Source: CAVOAK01 sp963664465
GTDB taxonomy: Bacteria; Pseudomonadota; Alphaproteobacteria; UBA8366; CAVOAK01
Assembly: GCA_963664465.2 (NCBI GenBank)
Contig: CAXXSU010000011.1
Coordinates: forward strand, 186,001-250,000
Direction: 5' to 3'
Length of the DNA: 64,000 nucleotides
In this document: piece by piece, positions 25,308 through 34,812 of the stretch
How the letters are laid out: each line of letters starts with the position of its first letter
Position numbering within the stretch: position 1 is the first letter of the stretch
Program-made: the position numbers and the translations under genes
Notes under the pieces: generated by a model
Databases searched by the model: none
What the model was told of the DNA's origin: nothing
What the model saw: only the letters and a program-made list of their open reading frames with translations

Positions 25308-25430
25308 TTCGGCTTAGTATTTTTTTAAGAAGATACCATTAACATCGCCTTGGCAAGTTCAAGTTTGTTTCAAACGCGATTGCAACGCTCAATGTCGCCC
25401 CTAGATCATACTTTGGGACGACCCAGGGGA

Positions 25431-27254
25431 CTACTCAGGTTGAGAGTCTTCCGCCTTCGGCGGCTGCACCACGCGGATGTGCAAATCGCGTAAATGCTTG
25501 TCTTCGGCGGGAGCTGGCGCGCCCATCATCAAATCCTGCGCCTGCTGGTTCATCGGAAATGCGACGATCTCGCGGAGATTCGCTTCGTCGGCAAGAAGCA
25601 TGACGATGCGATCAAGCCCGGGCGCTGCACCACCATGCGGCGGTGCCCCGTATTTCAGGGCATTCAACATACCTCCGAATCGCGACTCGACGTCCTCGCG
25701 GCTGTAGCCGGCAATCTCAAACGCCCGGTACATGATCTCCGGCGAATGGTTGCGAATTGCGCCCGAGGAAAGCTCAACGCCGTTGCAGACGATATCGTAC
25801 TGAAATGCCTTGATCGACAGTCGATCCTCGGTCATCAGTGCATCGAGACCGCCCTGTGGCATAGAGAATGGATTGTGGCTGAACTCGATCCGGCCTGTTT
25901 CCTCGTCCAACTCATAGAGCGGGTAGTCGACGATCCAACAAAAGCGAAATGCGTTTCCTTCGATGAGATTTAGTTCTTCCCCCAGCCGGGTGCGTACGGC
26001 TGCCGAGAAGCGGGCGGCGGCGCGCGGCGTGTCGCAGACGAAAAATACCGCATCGCCGTCGCCAAGCCCCGTCGCCTCAGCGATTGCCTTAACGCGTTCG
26101 GCTTCCAGATTTTTGGCAATGGGACCCTTGCCGACACCATCGTCGAAAATGATGTAACCGAGACCCTTTGCACCTTCTTCGCGGGCCCAGTCGTTAAGCT
26201 TGTCGAAAAAGCTACGGGGCTGCGCTGCCGCACCAGGAGCTGGGATGGCGCGAACCACGCCGCCTTCGTCAACCGTGCGTGCGAAGATCTTGAATCCGGA
26301 CCCGCGAAAGCTCTCGGTCACCTCGCAGACAAGAAGTGGATTGCGAAGATCGGGCTTGTCGGTCCCGTATTTCAGCATGGCTTCGTCGAAGGGAATACGC
26401 GGGAACGGTAATGACGTTACCTGGCGCCCGTTGGAAAACTCCTCGAAGAGGCCAAAAAAGATCGGCTCTATTGCTGCGAAGACATCGTCCTGAGTGACAA
26501 ACGACATCTCGAAATCGAGTTGATAGAATTCACCAGGAGAGCGATCGGCGCGCGCATCCTCGTCTCTAAAGCATGGCGCAATTTGAAAATAGCGGTCGAA
26601 ACCGGCCACCATCAGCATTTGTTTGAATTGCTGGGGCGCCTGCGGAAGAGCGTAAAATTGTCCCGGATGATGTCGACTGGGAACCAAATAGTCGCGCGCG
26701 CCCTCTGGTGAGCTCGCCGTGAGAATCGGCGTTTGAAACTCGGTAAAGCCCGATTCGATCATGCGCCGCCGTATCGACTGAATGACTTCGGCGCGCAGCA
26801 TTATGTTTCGGTGCATCTTCTCTCTGCGTAAATCGAGGAACCGATAGCGCAGGCGAATGTCTTCGGGATACCCGGCATCCAAGTTCACCGGCATTGGCAA
26901 AGGCTCGGCGGGCCCGAGAATTTCCAGCGACTCGATGCCGAGCTCTACCTCTCCCGTCGGCAGCTCAGGGTTTATTGTGTCATCGCCGCGCACCACCACG
27001 ACGCCGGTCATCGACACAACGGTTTCAAGAGGAAGCGCCTCAACGGCTGGGAACACGTCGCTTGATCCGTCGACGACGCATTGGGTGATGCCGTAATGAT
27101 CACGCAGATCGACAAACAACAGGTTACCGTGATCGCGCATGCGGTGCACCCAACCGGCGAGTCGGGCGGCATTTCCCACATCGGCACGCCGTAACACGCC
27201 GCAGGTATGGGTTCGATATGGGTGCATCGCAGGAGTTTTTTTGGTGTCCGGCAT
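25431..27254 (-). CDS. aspS: Aspartate--tRNA(Asp/Asn) ligase
   Basis: A 607-residue class II aminoacyl-tRNA synthetase. It has the N-terminal OB-fold (RLAGWVHRMRDHGNLLFVDLRD), motif 2 around QIAPCFRDEDARADR, the bacterial GAD insertion and motif 3 near GGAAPGLDRIVMLL. Most alphaproteobacterial AspRS enzymes are non-discriminating and also charge tRNA(Asn), which is then amidated; that is inferred here. An ATG nine codons downstream (27227) is an alternative start. Divergent from rnd. Confidence 0.97.
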   Translation of the reverse strand: MPDTKKTPAMHPYRTHTCGVLRRADVGNAARLAGWVHRMRDHGNLLFVDLRDHYGITQCVVDGSSDVFPAVEALPLETVVSMTGVVVVRGDDTINPELPTGEVELGIESLEILGPAEPLPMPVNLDAGYPEDIRLRYRFLDLRREKMHRNIMLRAEVIQSIRRRMIESGFTEFQTPILTASSPEGARDYLVPSRHHPGQFYALPQAPQQFKQMLMVAGFDRYFQIAPCFRDEDARADRSPGEFYQLDFEMSFVTQDDVFAAIEPIFFGLFEEFSNGRQVTSLPFPRIPFDEAMLKYGTDKPDLRNPLLVCEVTESFRGSGFKIFARTVDEGGVVRAIPAPGAAAQPRSFFDKLNDWAREEGAKGLGYIIFDDGVGKGPIAKNLEAERVKAIAEATGLGDGDAVFFVCDTPRAAARFSAAVRTRLGEELNLIEGNAFRFCWIVDYPLYELDEETGRIEFSHNPFSMPQGGLDALMTEDRLSIKAFQYDIVCNGVELSSGAIRNHSPEIMYRAFEIAGYSREDVESRFGGMLNALKYGAPPHGGAAPGLDRIVMLLADEANLREIVAFPMNQQAQDLMMGAPAPAEDKHLRDLHIRVVQPPKAEDSQPE

Positions 27255-27346
27255 TCAGCGCAAAAGCCTTGAAAAGGCGCCGTTGTCAAGATACGGCGAT
27301 GCGCGGTTCTTTCTTGCCCGTTCCAATGCGTGTATTCCTCCCACTC

Positions 27347-28525
27347 ATGGCAATCACACCTATTACCGAGAACGCCGACTTGGCTGAATTTTGTGGACGG
27401 CAGCGAGGTGCGGCATACATTACTGTCGATACCGAGTTCATACGCGATCACACATATTGGCCGAAGCTTTGCCTCCTACAGGTTGCCGGCCCTGATGACG
27501 CGCGTGTTATCGACCCCCTAGCTCCGGCGCTCGATTTGGCGCCAATCTTGGACCTTCTGAGCGACCCCAATGTGCTCAAGGTATTTCATGCCGGGCGCCA
27601 GGACCTCGAGATAATTTTTTACCTTACGGGACGCATCCCGACGCCGATATTCGATACGCAGGTGGCAGCTATGGTCTGCGGATTCGGTGACCAAGCAAGC
27701 TATGAAAAACTCGCGTCACAGCTTGCCGGCGCACGAATTGACAAGGCTTCGCGTTTCACCGACTGGTCGCGACGTCCGTTGACAGAAAACCAACTCAGCT
27801 ACGCACTCGCCGACGTCACCCACCTGCGGCAGGTCCACGAAAGTCTAACCAAACGTTTGAAGAAGACAGGACGGGCGCATTGGTTAGAGGAAGAGATGGC
27901 GGTCCTAACGGATCCCGCAATCTATCGCGCCGATCCAGACGACGCCTGGCTGCGGCTCAAGAAGCGAAATGGCAATGCTCGGTTCATGGCTGTCCTAAAG
28001 GAACTCGCGGCGTGGCGCGAACGCGAGGCACAGTCCCGCGACATGCCGCGCGGACGGATCCTTCGCGACGAGGTTTTGGTCAGCATTGCCGGTCACGAAC
28101 CAGCTTCGGCATCAGACTTGGAAAATATGCGGGGACTGCCAAAGCGATTCGCGAAAGAGGGCGGGGGAGCTGAAATTCTCGCCGCCGTATCTCGTGCGCA
28201 GGCGATTCCAAAGCGTGAGCTGCCCAAAGTTCCCGAACGCAAGTCTTTGCCGCCGGGTATCGGACCACTGACCGATCTACTCAAGGTTCTTCTCAAACAC
28301 GCCTGCGAAACTCACCACGTCGCCCCCAAACTCCTCGCGAGCGTTGACGACCTGGAGCGCATCGCCGCATCCGACGACGCGGACGTCCCTGCCCTTCATG
28401 GCTGGCGACGGGAAATCTTCGGCGAACAGGCCTTGGCGTTCAAACAAGGTCGCCTCGCGATCACGGTGAAGGGCAAGCGCATCGAATTGACCGAAGCGAG
28501 TAGTGCGGTGGCCAAATTAAGATGA
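27347..28525 (+). CDS. rnd: Ribonuclease D
   Basis: A 392-residue protein from the ATG at 27347 (MAITPITENADLAEFC); the longer frame overlaps the aspS start and is not supported. The DnaQ-like exonuclease domain has the DEDD residues in ITVDTEFIRD, FHAGRQDLEII and LSYALADVTHLRQ. HRDC domains follow, including RNGNARFMAVLKELAAWRE. It trims the 3' ends of tRNA precursors and other stable RNAs. The stop overlaps the ATG of the M23 peptidase gene (ATGA). Confidence 0.95.
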   Translation: MAITPITENADLAEFCGRQRGAAYITVDTEFIRDHTYWPKLCLLQVAGPDDARVIDPLAPALDLAPILDLLSDPNVLKVFHAGRQDLEIIFYLTGRIPTPIFDTQVAAMVCGFGDQASYEKLASQLAGARIDKASRFTDWSRRPLTENQLSYALADVTHLRQVHESLTKRLKKTGRAHWLEEEMAVLTDPAIYRADPDDAWLRLKKRNGNARFMAVLKELAAWREREAQSRDMPRGRILRDEVLVSIAGHEPASASDLENMRGLPKRFAKEGGGAEILAAVSRAQAIPKRELPKVPERKSLPPGIGPLTDLLKVLLKHACETHHVAPKLLASVDDLERIAASDDADVPALHGWRREIFGEQALAFKQGRLAITVKGKRIELTEASSAVAKLR

Positions 28526-29523
28526 TCATCCGCGTCACGGCAGCGATCGCCTTCTTCCTATGCGCGGTGCCGGCGAGCGCGGGCGAAGCGATCAACTTCG
28601 GATTGCCGGTCGAGTGCAAGATGGGATCGGTTTGTTTCATCCAGCAATATGTCGACCAGGATCCGAGTGCGGGGAAGTCGGATTACCAATGCAGCTCATT
28701 GAGTTATGACGGCCACAAGGGAACCGATTTTCGGGTCCGCGACTTTGTCGATATGGAGCGTGGGGTTGCCGTTGTCGCGGCCGCAACGGGAACTGTCCGC
28801 GCGACTCGTGATGGAATGCCGGATGTGAGTGTTCGTCGGGTAGGCGTCGCGGCATTGCTTGGAAATGACGCCGGCAATAGCGTTCTAATCGAGCACGAAG
28901 GCGGTTGGCAGACACAATACAGTCATCTTCGTAGAGGCAGTGTCGCGGTCAAAAAAGGCAACCGTGTCGAACGTGGACAGCGATTGGGCCTGATCGGCCT
29001 GTCCGGCAGGACCGAGTTTCCACACCTTGATTTCGCAGTACGCTTCGAGGGAATGGTGATCGACCCGTTCACCGGCCTCACGGCGCCCGGTCGCTGCGGA
29101 ACCAGCGATAATCCGCTCTGGCGTGATGATGTTCTGGCAGCCGTGAAATACGTGCCGAGCGCCATGCTGGCTGCTGGATTTGCAAACCACCAACTCGCTC
29201 GCACGGCGGCTCAGCATGGTCTTTACCCCCGCAAGACGATCGCAAAGAGCGCGAGTGCACTGGTGTTCTGGGTTGAAGTGATGGGAACGCAGTTGGGCGA
29301 TCAGGAAGAACTGCGCCTGGTCGGTCCGGATGGCAAGATCCTGTTTGAAAAAGTCGAAACACTCGCAAAGGCACAGGCGGCGCGGTATCGCTTCGGCGGA
29401 ATCAAACGCAAGGGACCGTCGCTTGCGGCTGGACGCTATGTTGGAGAGTATCGGCTTATGCGTAACAGCGACGGCAAATTGACGCCTGCGGCTGAGGCCA
29501 CGCGAACGATTCTGGTGCAATAA
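28522..29523 (+). CDS. Secreted M23-family (LytM) peptidase
   Basis: A 333-residue protein with a cleaved signal peptide (VTAAIAFFLCAVPASAG). The LytM metallopeptidase domain has HKGTDFRV (first zinc His and Asp), VLIEHEGGWQTQYSHL (His-x-His-type region, though spacing is slightly altered) and FPHLDFAVRF. It should cut peptidoglycan cross-links or serve as an amidase activator in the periplasm. Three early cysteines may form disulfides. It is translationally coupled to rnd. Confidence 0.87.
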   Translation: MIIRVTAAIAFFLCAVPASAGEAINFGLPVECKMGSVCFIQQYVDQDPSAGKSDYQCSSLSYDGHKGTDFRVRDFVDMERGVAVVAAATGTVRATRDGMPDVSVRRVGVAALLGNDAGNSVLIEHEGGWQTQYSHLRRGSVAVKKGNRVERGQRLGLIGLSGRTEFPHLDFAVRFEGMVIDPFTGLTAPGRCGTSDNPLWRDDVLAAVKYVPSAMLAAGFANHQLARTAAQHGLYPRKTIAKSASALVFWVEVMGTQLGDQEELRLVGPDGKILFEKVETLAKAQAARYRFGGIKRKGPSLAAGRYVGEYRLMRNSDGKLTPAAEATRTILVQ

Positions 29524-29529
29524 AAGCGA

Positions 29530-31107
29530 TTAGATTCCGCCGGCGCGCGCGCCCTGCTGACGCGCAGCGGCGATATCGGTCCCAACCTCGACGGCCGCCT
29601 TTCGACCCGACAGCTTCGCAAGCGACTGAAGGCGCCGAGTTACGATATCTCCTGCAAGGGTCGCGTGGATCGCAGGTAGCACCAAGGTCAACGTTTCCGC
29701 ATCGCACCGCAAAGGCGACTCATCGCACCGCAAAGGCGACTCCTCAAGAACAGCAGTGACGCCGCCACAAAGCGTATAAGCCAAACGCAGTGCCAGGCCG
29801 ATTGTTCGTGCCCGTTCCACCGTCGCGTCTTCGATCAGCCCGTGAATGTATTGCTCAACCAACCGCTCGTCGACCGCAGCGTGCTGCGCAGCAACCGCCA
29901 GTGCAATCGATGCCCGCCCGGGATGGTCGATGCCGACGATTGGCAGGCGTAACACCCTAAGAAAGGCGTGCTCGACGCGGTAAACCGGATGCTCCGACCA
30001 GGCAATGTCAGCCAACAGACTGGCCGCTTGGCGCAGCTGCATTTCCTCGTCTGTTTCCTCGGCAAAGAGCGGTGACATCCAGCGAAACACTGCCTCACCC
30101 CCGCTCGCGGCATGTCCGTCGCGTAGAGCGATACTCCGGCAGGCCGAAATCAGCGGATCTTGCTGGCGGGCGTCCGCATCAAGCTGCTCGTATAGACAGC
30201 CCTCACGGACACCGAAGGCAGAGAATACGACTTCTTCCGGCCGTGCTGCTTCGAGCAAGCGCGTCAACAGCGTCGCAGCATACGGAATAACCTCGATGCG
30301 TCGGCGGTCAATGCCGGGAATACGTCGCAATGTGCTACGGCCCAAGCCGGCGATCATGGTCATAAAGTCATGCGCGTCACGCGCCGGAATTGCATATCCG
30401 TGAACCACGCGCAGCGGGTAGTTGCGCTGCGTCATATGGATCTGGGCCAGGGCCCGCCAAGCCCCGCCAACCGCATAGAATCGCTTGCCGCGTGCTTGCG
30501 CAAACAAGCCACTACGGCTTATTCCATCGACAACACCCGCATCAGTGTCAAATTCTATGCGTTGTGTATCCCGTGAGCGAAGCGGTCCGATCGGAAACGT
30601 TTCAAGAGTCTTGATATGCCCTCCATCGAGTTCGCCCAACTCGACGCTGGCTCCTCCCAAGTCGGCCATGACGCCATCCGCTGCAGGAAAGGCCGAGACG
30701 ACACCCAACGCCGAAATACGCGCTTCCTCCGCGCCGCTAAGAACCTGAATTCTTAGCCCACATCGCTTTTCGACATCGTCGACGAAGGCCGCACCATTCT
30801 CAGCTTCCCTGACGGCGGCTGTCGCAATGGCATGAACATGCGTAACACCCATGGCTTGACACAAGGCCGCGAAGCGCTCGAGCGTCTGGTGAGCATTTTC
30901 AACCGCTGTGTCGGGCAGCTGGCCATTTTCACCGAGTCCCCGGCCCAAGCCACATAACGCCCGTTCATTGAAGACAGGTATTGGTGCGCGGCTGGCGCTC
31001 TCGTAGACGACGAGCCGAACCGAGTTGGATCCAACATCCACGACCGCCACTGGCGCCTCGTGACGAGGGTTGGAACCGTGACTTCCGATGGATTGGTTCA
31101 CGGTCAT
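29530..31107 (-). CDS. ppx: Exopolyphosphatase/guanosine pentaphosphate phosphatase family
   Basis: A 525-residue Ppx/GppA enzyme: actin-like ATPase fold with VAVVDVGSNSVRLVVYE (phosphate 1), AIATAAVREAENG, MADLGGASVELGELDGG (phosphate 2) and a C-terminal HD-like helical domain. It hydrolyses inorganic polyphosphate, and/or pppGpp. It lies 22 bases downstream of ppk, so the pair makes and breaks polyphosphate as one operon. Near the C-terminus the segment SPLRCDE is duplicated because of a 21-bp in-frame repeat. Confidence 0.95.
   Translation of the reverse strand: MTVNQSIGSHGSNPRHEAPVAVVDVGSNSVRLVVYESASRAPIPVFNERALCGLGRGLGENGQLPDTAVENAHQTLERFAALCQAMGVTHVHAIATAAVREAENGAAFVDDVEKRCGLRIQVLSGAEEARISALGVVSAFPAADGVMADLGGASVELGELDGGHIKTLETFPIGPLRSRDTQRIEFDTDAGVVDGISRSGLFAQARGKRFYAVGGAWRALAQIHMTQRNYPLRVVHGYAIPARDAHDFMTMIAGLGRSTLRRIPGIDRRRIEVIPYAATLLTRLLEAARPEEVVFSAFGVREGCLYEQLDADARQQDPLISACRSIALRDGHAASGGEAVFRWMSPLFAEETDEEMQLRQAASLLADIAWSEHPVYRVEHAFLRVLRLPIVGIDHPGRASIALAVAAQHAAVDERLVEQYIHGLIEDATVERARTIGLALRLAYTLCGGVTAVLEESPLRCDESPLRCDAETLTLVLPAIHATLAGDIVTRRLQSLAKLSGRKAAVEVGTDIAAARQQGARAGGI
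29700..29741. repeat. In-frame 21-bp tandem duplication within ppx
   Basis: Two identical 21-bp copies (29700-29720 and 29721-29741; unit begins catcgcaccgc on the plus strand). They encode two copies of a seven-residue segment (SPLRCDE) in the C-terminal domain without shifting the frame. Confidence 0.92.
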
Positions 31108-31129
31108 CTAGCCTGACGGAAAGCCAAAC

Positions 31130-33274
31130 TTAAGATTTCTTGGCAGTTAGGGGTGGCGGCGGCTGAGATTGCTCGAGTGCACTGCCGCGTCCGGAGAGAC
31201 TGGGGTTGGTCATGAAGAATTCGTGTGCCGAAAACAGCTCGGTGTCGCTCTCAATACGACGGAAAGTACCATCGGGACCCATGGTCCAGCTCTGTGCCGT
31301 ATCGTTCAATGTCGCAACCATGATCTGTTCGACAATCTGCTTCTTTACGGTCTCATTCTCAATCGGAACCATTGCCTCAACGCGCCCGTTCAGATTTCGC
31401 GGCATCCAGTCCGCGGACGAGACAAAGACCTTCGCCTCCTCGGAGGGCAAGCCATGGCCGGCGCCGAAACAGACGATCCGGCCATGCTCGAGAAATCGGC
31501 CAATCAGACTCTTCACGCGAATGTTTTCCGATAGACCGGGTACGCCGGCCCTAAGGCAACATATGCCGCGGATAACCAGATCGATTTCGACCCCTGCTTG
31601 GCTCGCCGCATAAAGCGCCTCGACAATCTCAGGATCGACCAAGGCATTCAGTTTGGCCAGGACCTGTGCCGGATGCCCGGCGCGCGCGTGTTCAATTTCC
31701 TCCGCGATCAGTCGCAATAGGGTTTCACGCAAGTTCGATGGCGCGAATACAAGCCGCTCCATTTTCTCCGGCGAGGTGTTCCCCGTCATGTAGTTGAACA
31801 ATCTCGCTGCATCGCGTCCCAGTGCAGCGTCACATGTGAAGTAGCTGAGATCCGTGTAAGTCCGCGCGGTGATCGGGTGATAGTTACCGGTTCCGAAATG
31901 CACATACGTATTCAAGCGCGTGCCCTCGCGGCGGGCGACCAGTGAGACTTTTGCATGAACTTTGAGATCCACGAAACTGTACACGACGTGCGCTCCAGCT
32001 CGTTCAAGATCACGCGCCCAGCGAATGTTTGCCTCTTCGTCGAACCGGGCCTTGAGTTCGACAAGGGCCGCAACCGCCTTGCCCGCTTCGGCCGCTTCGA
32101 TCAAGGCCTTGACGATGGGTGAATTATCCGACGTCCGGTAGAGCGTCTGCTTTATGGCCACGACGGATGGATCGCCTGCGGCTTGGCGCAGGAACTGCAC
32201 CACCACATCGAAGCTTTCATAGGGATGGTGAACGAGGATGTCCTTCGCCCGGATGGCAGCAAAGCAATCGCCGTCAAATTCTCGAATGCGTTCAGGGAAT
32301 CGGGCGACAAACGGCTTGAACTCAAGCTCCGGACGCTCGCCATTAATGAGTTGGTCCGCATCGGCCAGGCCAGGCATGCCCTCGACCGGAAAAATGTCTG
32401 CCTGCTCGACCTGCAGTTCCTTCGCGACATAGCCCAGCAGGTCGGCCGGCATGCCGACTTCCACCTCGAGCCTGATCACGTGTCCCCGACGGCGGCGCTG
32501 CAGCGCGGACTCGAACGTCTGCACCAGGTCTTCCGCCTCCTCGTCGATATGCATTTCGCTGTCGCGCACGACGCGGAACAATCCTTTCCCCAAGACGTCC
32601 AGCCCTGGAAACAGGACGTCGGAATAGACACTGACCAGGCGGTCAAGCGAGATGAATCGGACCGACCGACCCGGCAAACGGACGAATCGACCAAGCTGCT
32701 GGGGCATGTGGACGAGCGCGTCCATTTGAGTACGATCTGATCGGCGCAGCAGCCGTAGCGCCATGACGAGGCCCGCGTTGGGAATGAATGGAAATGGATG
32801 GGCCGGGTCAATTGCCAACGGCGTGAGTACCGGCAACACATGCTCGCTGAACCAATCGTCGAGCCAGCCCCGGTCTTCCTCCGTCAATTGCTCCGGTTCG
32901 GTGACCGATAGGCCAGCGCGTTCAAGGTCTTTGCGCAATCGCGTCCAGCAACGCTGCTGATCCTGCATGATCTCGCCAGCCGCTCGATTGATGACGACCA
33001 ACTGCTGCGCCGGCGTTAACCCGTCCTGGCTAGGGGTTGTCACGTCCGCGCTGACCTGGCCCTTTAGACCGGCTACGCGAACCATGTAGAATTCGTCGAG
33101 ATTGCTCGCTGAGATAGAGAGAAAGCGCAGCCTTTCGAGTAGCGGGTGCTTTTGGTTGTTGACCTCCTCCATCACGCGCGCGTTGAAGGCGAGCCAAGAG
33201 AGCTCCCGATTGATGAACCGGTTGCCCGCATCGGCTGCAATAATATCGTCAGCTGTCTTTCTGACGGTCGCCAA
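31130..33274 (-). CDS. ppk: Polyphosphate kinase
   Basis: The start is taken as TTG at 33274: it lies 6 bases after GGAGG and just before the conserved FINRELSWLAFNARVMEE, giving 714 residues, the normal PPK1 length. The frame continues 20 codons further upstream without support. The phospho-accepting histidine lies in YVHFGTGNYHP and a second conserved region is YDAAS-like ALYAASQAGVEIDLVIRGICCLR. It polymerises the ATP gamma-phosphate into polyphosphate at the inner membrane. Operon with ppx. Confidence 0.96.
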   Translation of the reverse strand: MATVRKTADDIIAADAGNRFINRELSWLAFNARVMEEVNNQKHPLLERLRFLSISASNLDEFYMVRVAGLKGQVSADVTTPSQDGLTPAQQLVVINRAAGEIMQDQQRCWTRLRKDLERAGLSVTEPEQLTEEDRGWLDDWFSEHVLPVLTPLAIDPAHPFPFIPNAGLVMALRLLRRSDRTQMDALVHMPQQLGRFVRLPGRSVRFISLDRLVSVYSDVLFPGLDVLGKGLFRVVRDSEMHIDEEAEDLVQTFESALQRRRRGHVIRLEVEVGMPADLLGYVAKELQVEQADIFPVEGMPGLADADQLINGERPELEFKPFVARFPERIREFDGDCFAAIRAKDILVHHPYESFDVVVQFLRQAAGDPSVVAIKQTLYRTSDNSPIVKALIEAAEAGKAVAALVELKARFDEEANIRWARDLERAGAHVVYSFVDLKVHAKVSLVARREGTRLNTYVHFGTGNYHPITARTYTDLSYFTCDAALGRDAARLFNYMTGNTSPEKMERLVFAPSNLRETLLRLIAEEIEHARAGHPAQVLAKLNALVDPEIVEALYAASQAGVEIDLVIRGICCLRAGVPGLSENIRVKSLIGRFLEHGRIVCFGAGHGLPSEEAKVFVSSADWMPRNLNGRVEAMVPIENETVKKQIVEQIMVATLNDTAQSWTMGPDGTFRRIESDTELFSAHEFFMTNPSLSGRGSALEQSQPPPPLTAKKS

Positions 33275-33498
33275 TCTTTTCCTCCGCACGAATCCGGGCA
33301 ATAAACTCGCGTGCCAGGTCAAAATCCGGCACAAATTGTCGCCTTAGGATGTAGCATGCGGTCAACCGCAATGCCATCAAACTGCTGGCGGGCGCCACAA
33401 ACCGGCCTCAGATTGGACAGCGAACATAGCTGCAGATTGCGGTCTGGCGAGTGTGGATCGCAACGAGGGACCGGCTGAATCAATACCGAGAAAACTGT

Positions 33499-34023
33499 AT
33501 GTTGAATCTCTATATCGTACGTCACGCAAAGGCCCATCAGAATCAGCCGGGCGTGGAGGATGTTGACAGGCCACTTGAGCCGGTCGGGCGCGCCGAAGCG
33601 AGCGAGATTGGTGAGTATATGCGTCGCGTCGGGCTGGCGCCGCAGGCAATTCTTGGCTCAAGTGCCCGCCGCGCGCGCGAAACTCTCGGCCTCCTGCTCC
33701 CCCACCTGGATGGTGACGTTGCCATACACGTGGATTCGGCGCTCTATCTTGCCAGCGCCGAACAACTTACCGTGCGCTTGAACCGGCTCGATGTGCCAGC
33801 GCTCCGCGTGATGCTGATCGGTCACAGCCCGGGCGTTGCCCGTCTCGCCACCACGCTGGCAGCAGACGGCGATCCAGAAGAACTTGAACGACTCAATGGC
33901 GGTTTTCCGACAGCGGCACTCGCTGAAATCAGTTTCGATCTGGAAAAGTGGGTCGATGTGAAGAAAGGTGCCGGCCGGCTGGTACGACTCATTGTCCCGG
34001 TTGGAGACGGGGTTGCCAACTGA
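33499..34023 (+). CDS. SixA-like histidine phosphatase
   Basis: A 174-residue protein from the ATG at 33499 (MLNLYIVRHAKAHQNQPG). The RHA motif supplies the catalytic histidine, SSARRARETL the second phosphate-binding arginine, and LIGHSPGVARLA the late catalytic His. SixA removes phosphate from phosphohistidine on signalling proteins; relatives act on small phosphates. It is divergent from ppk and ends 7 bases before the convergent SDR gene. Confidence 0.88.
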   Translation: MLNLYIVRHAKAHQNQPGVEDVDRPLEPVGRAEASEIGEYMRRVGLAPQAILGSSARRARETLGLLLPHLDGDVAIHVDSALYLASAEQLTVRLNRLDVPALRVMLIGHSPGVARLATTLAADGDPEELERLNGGFPTAALAEISFDLEKWVDVKKGAGRLVRLIVPVGDGVAN

Positions 34024-34030
34024 TCGCGCG

Positions 34031-34810
34031 TCACAGCGTGCCGCGAAACGCACCGCCGTCGATCAGTAGGTTTTGTCCGGTGATAAAGCCAGCGTTGGCG
34101 CCACACAGGAAAGCACAGGCTTCGCCGAACTCGTTCGGATCTCCGATCCGACCAGCAGGATTGAGCTGCTCGCGATTTTCCTTCATCTCCTCGACCGTCT
34201 TTCCTTCACGTTCGGCTTCGGCGCGGATGGTATCCATGACGCGGTCGGTCGCGAACGAACCCGGCAATAGATTGTTGATCGTGACATTGTTGCGTACGGT
34301 CTCGCGCGCTACGCCAGCGACAAATCCAGTCAACCCGGCACGCGCGCCGTTTGACAATCCGAGCACCGGGATCGGCGATTTGACAGAACCCGACGTGATA
34401 TTGACGATCCGACCAAAGTTGCGTTCGATCATCTGGTCAACTGTCGCCTTAATCAGAAATATCGCTGTCAGCATGTTGGCATTGAGTGCCCTGAACCAGA
34501 TTTCCTGATCCCAATCACGGAAATCGCCAGGCGGCGGACCGCCCGCGTTGTTGACGAGAATGTCGGGATTCGGGCATGCCTCGAGTGTCTTCGCCCGTCC
34601 TTCATCAGTTGTGATATCGCAAGCAACTGTCGTCACGGCACTCCCCGTCGCCGCTCGAATTTCCTCAGCCGTAGCTTCGAGAGTCTCGACCGTGCGGGCA
34701 TTAATCGTCACTGCCACTCCCTCGCGCGCGAGTGACATTGCACATGCCTTCCCGAGCCCCTTCGAGGCCGCGCATACGATCGCCATGCGACCTGCAATTC
34801 CCAGATCCAT
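34031..34810 (-). CDS. Short-chain dehydrogenase/reductase, atypical active site
   Basis: A 259-residue SDR. The NAD(P)-binding turn reads VCAASKGLGKACA and ILVNNAGGPPPGDF is intact, as is the structural NITSGSVKS serine. Where classical enzymes have YxxxK, this protein has VLGLSNGARAGLTGF, so the catalytic tyrosine and lysine are not in place. A subgroup of FabG-like proteins shows the same LSN-x-x-R-AG pattern, so it is a family trait and not decay. The reaction is therefore uncertain. It follows hdaA by 2 bases and ends the operon. Confidence 0.88.
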   Translation of the reverse strand: MDLGIAGRMAIVCAASKGLGKACAMSLAREGVAVTINARTVETLEATAEEIRAATGSAVTTVACDITTDEGRAKTLEACPNPDILVNNAGGPPPGDFRDWDQEIWFRALNANMLTAIFLIKATVDQMIERNFGRIVNITSGSVKSPIPVLGLSNGARAGLTGFVAGVARETVRNNVTINNLLPGSFATDRVMDTIRAEAEREGKTVEEMKENREQLNPAGRIGDPNEFGEACAFLCGANAGFITGQNLLIDGGAFRGTL

Positions 34811-34812
34811 AA

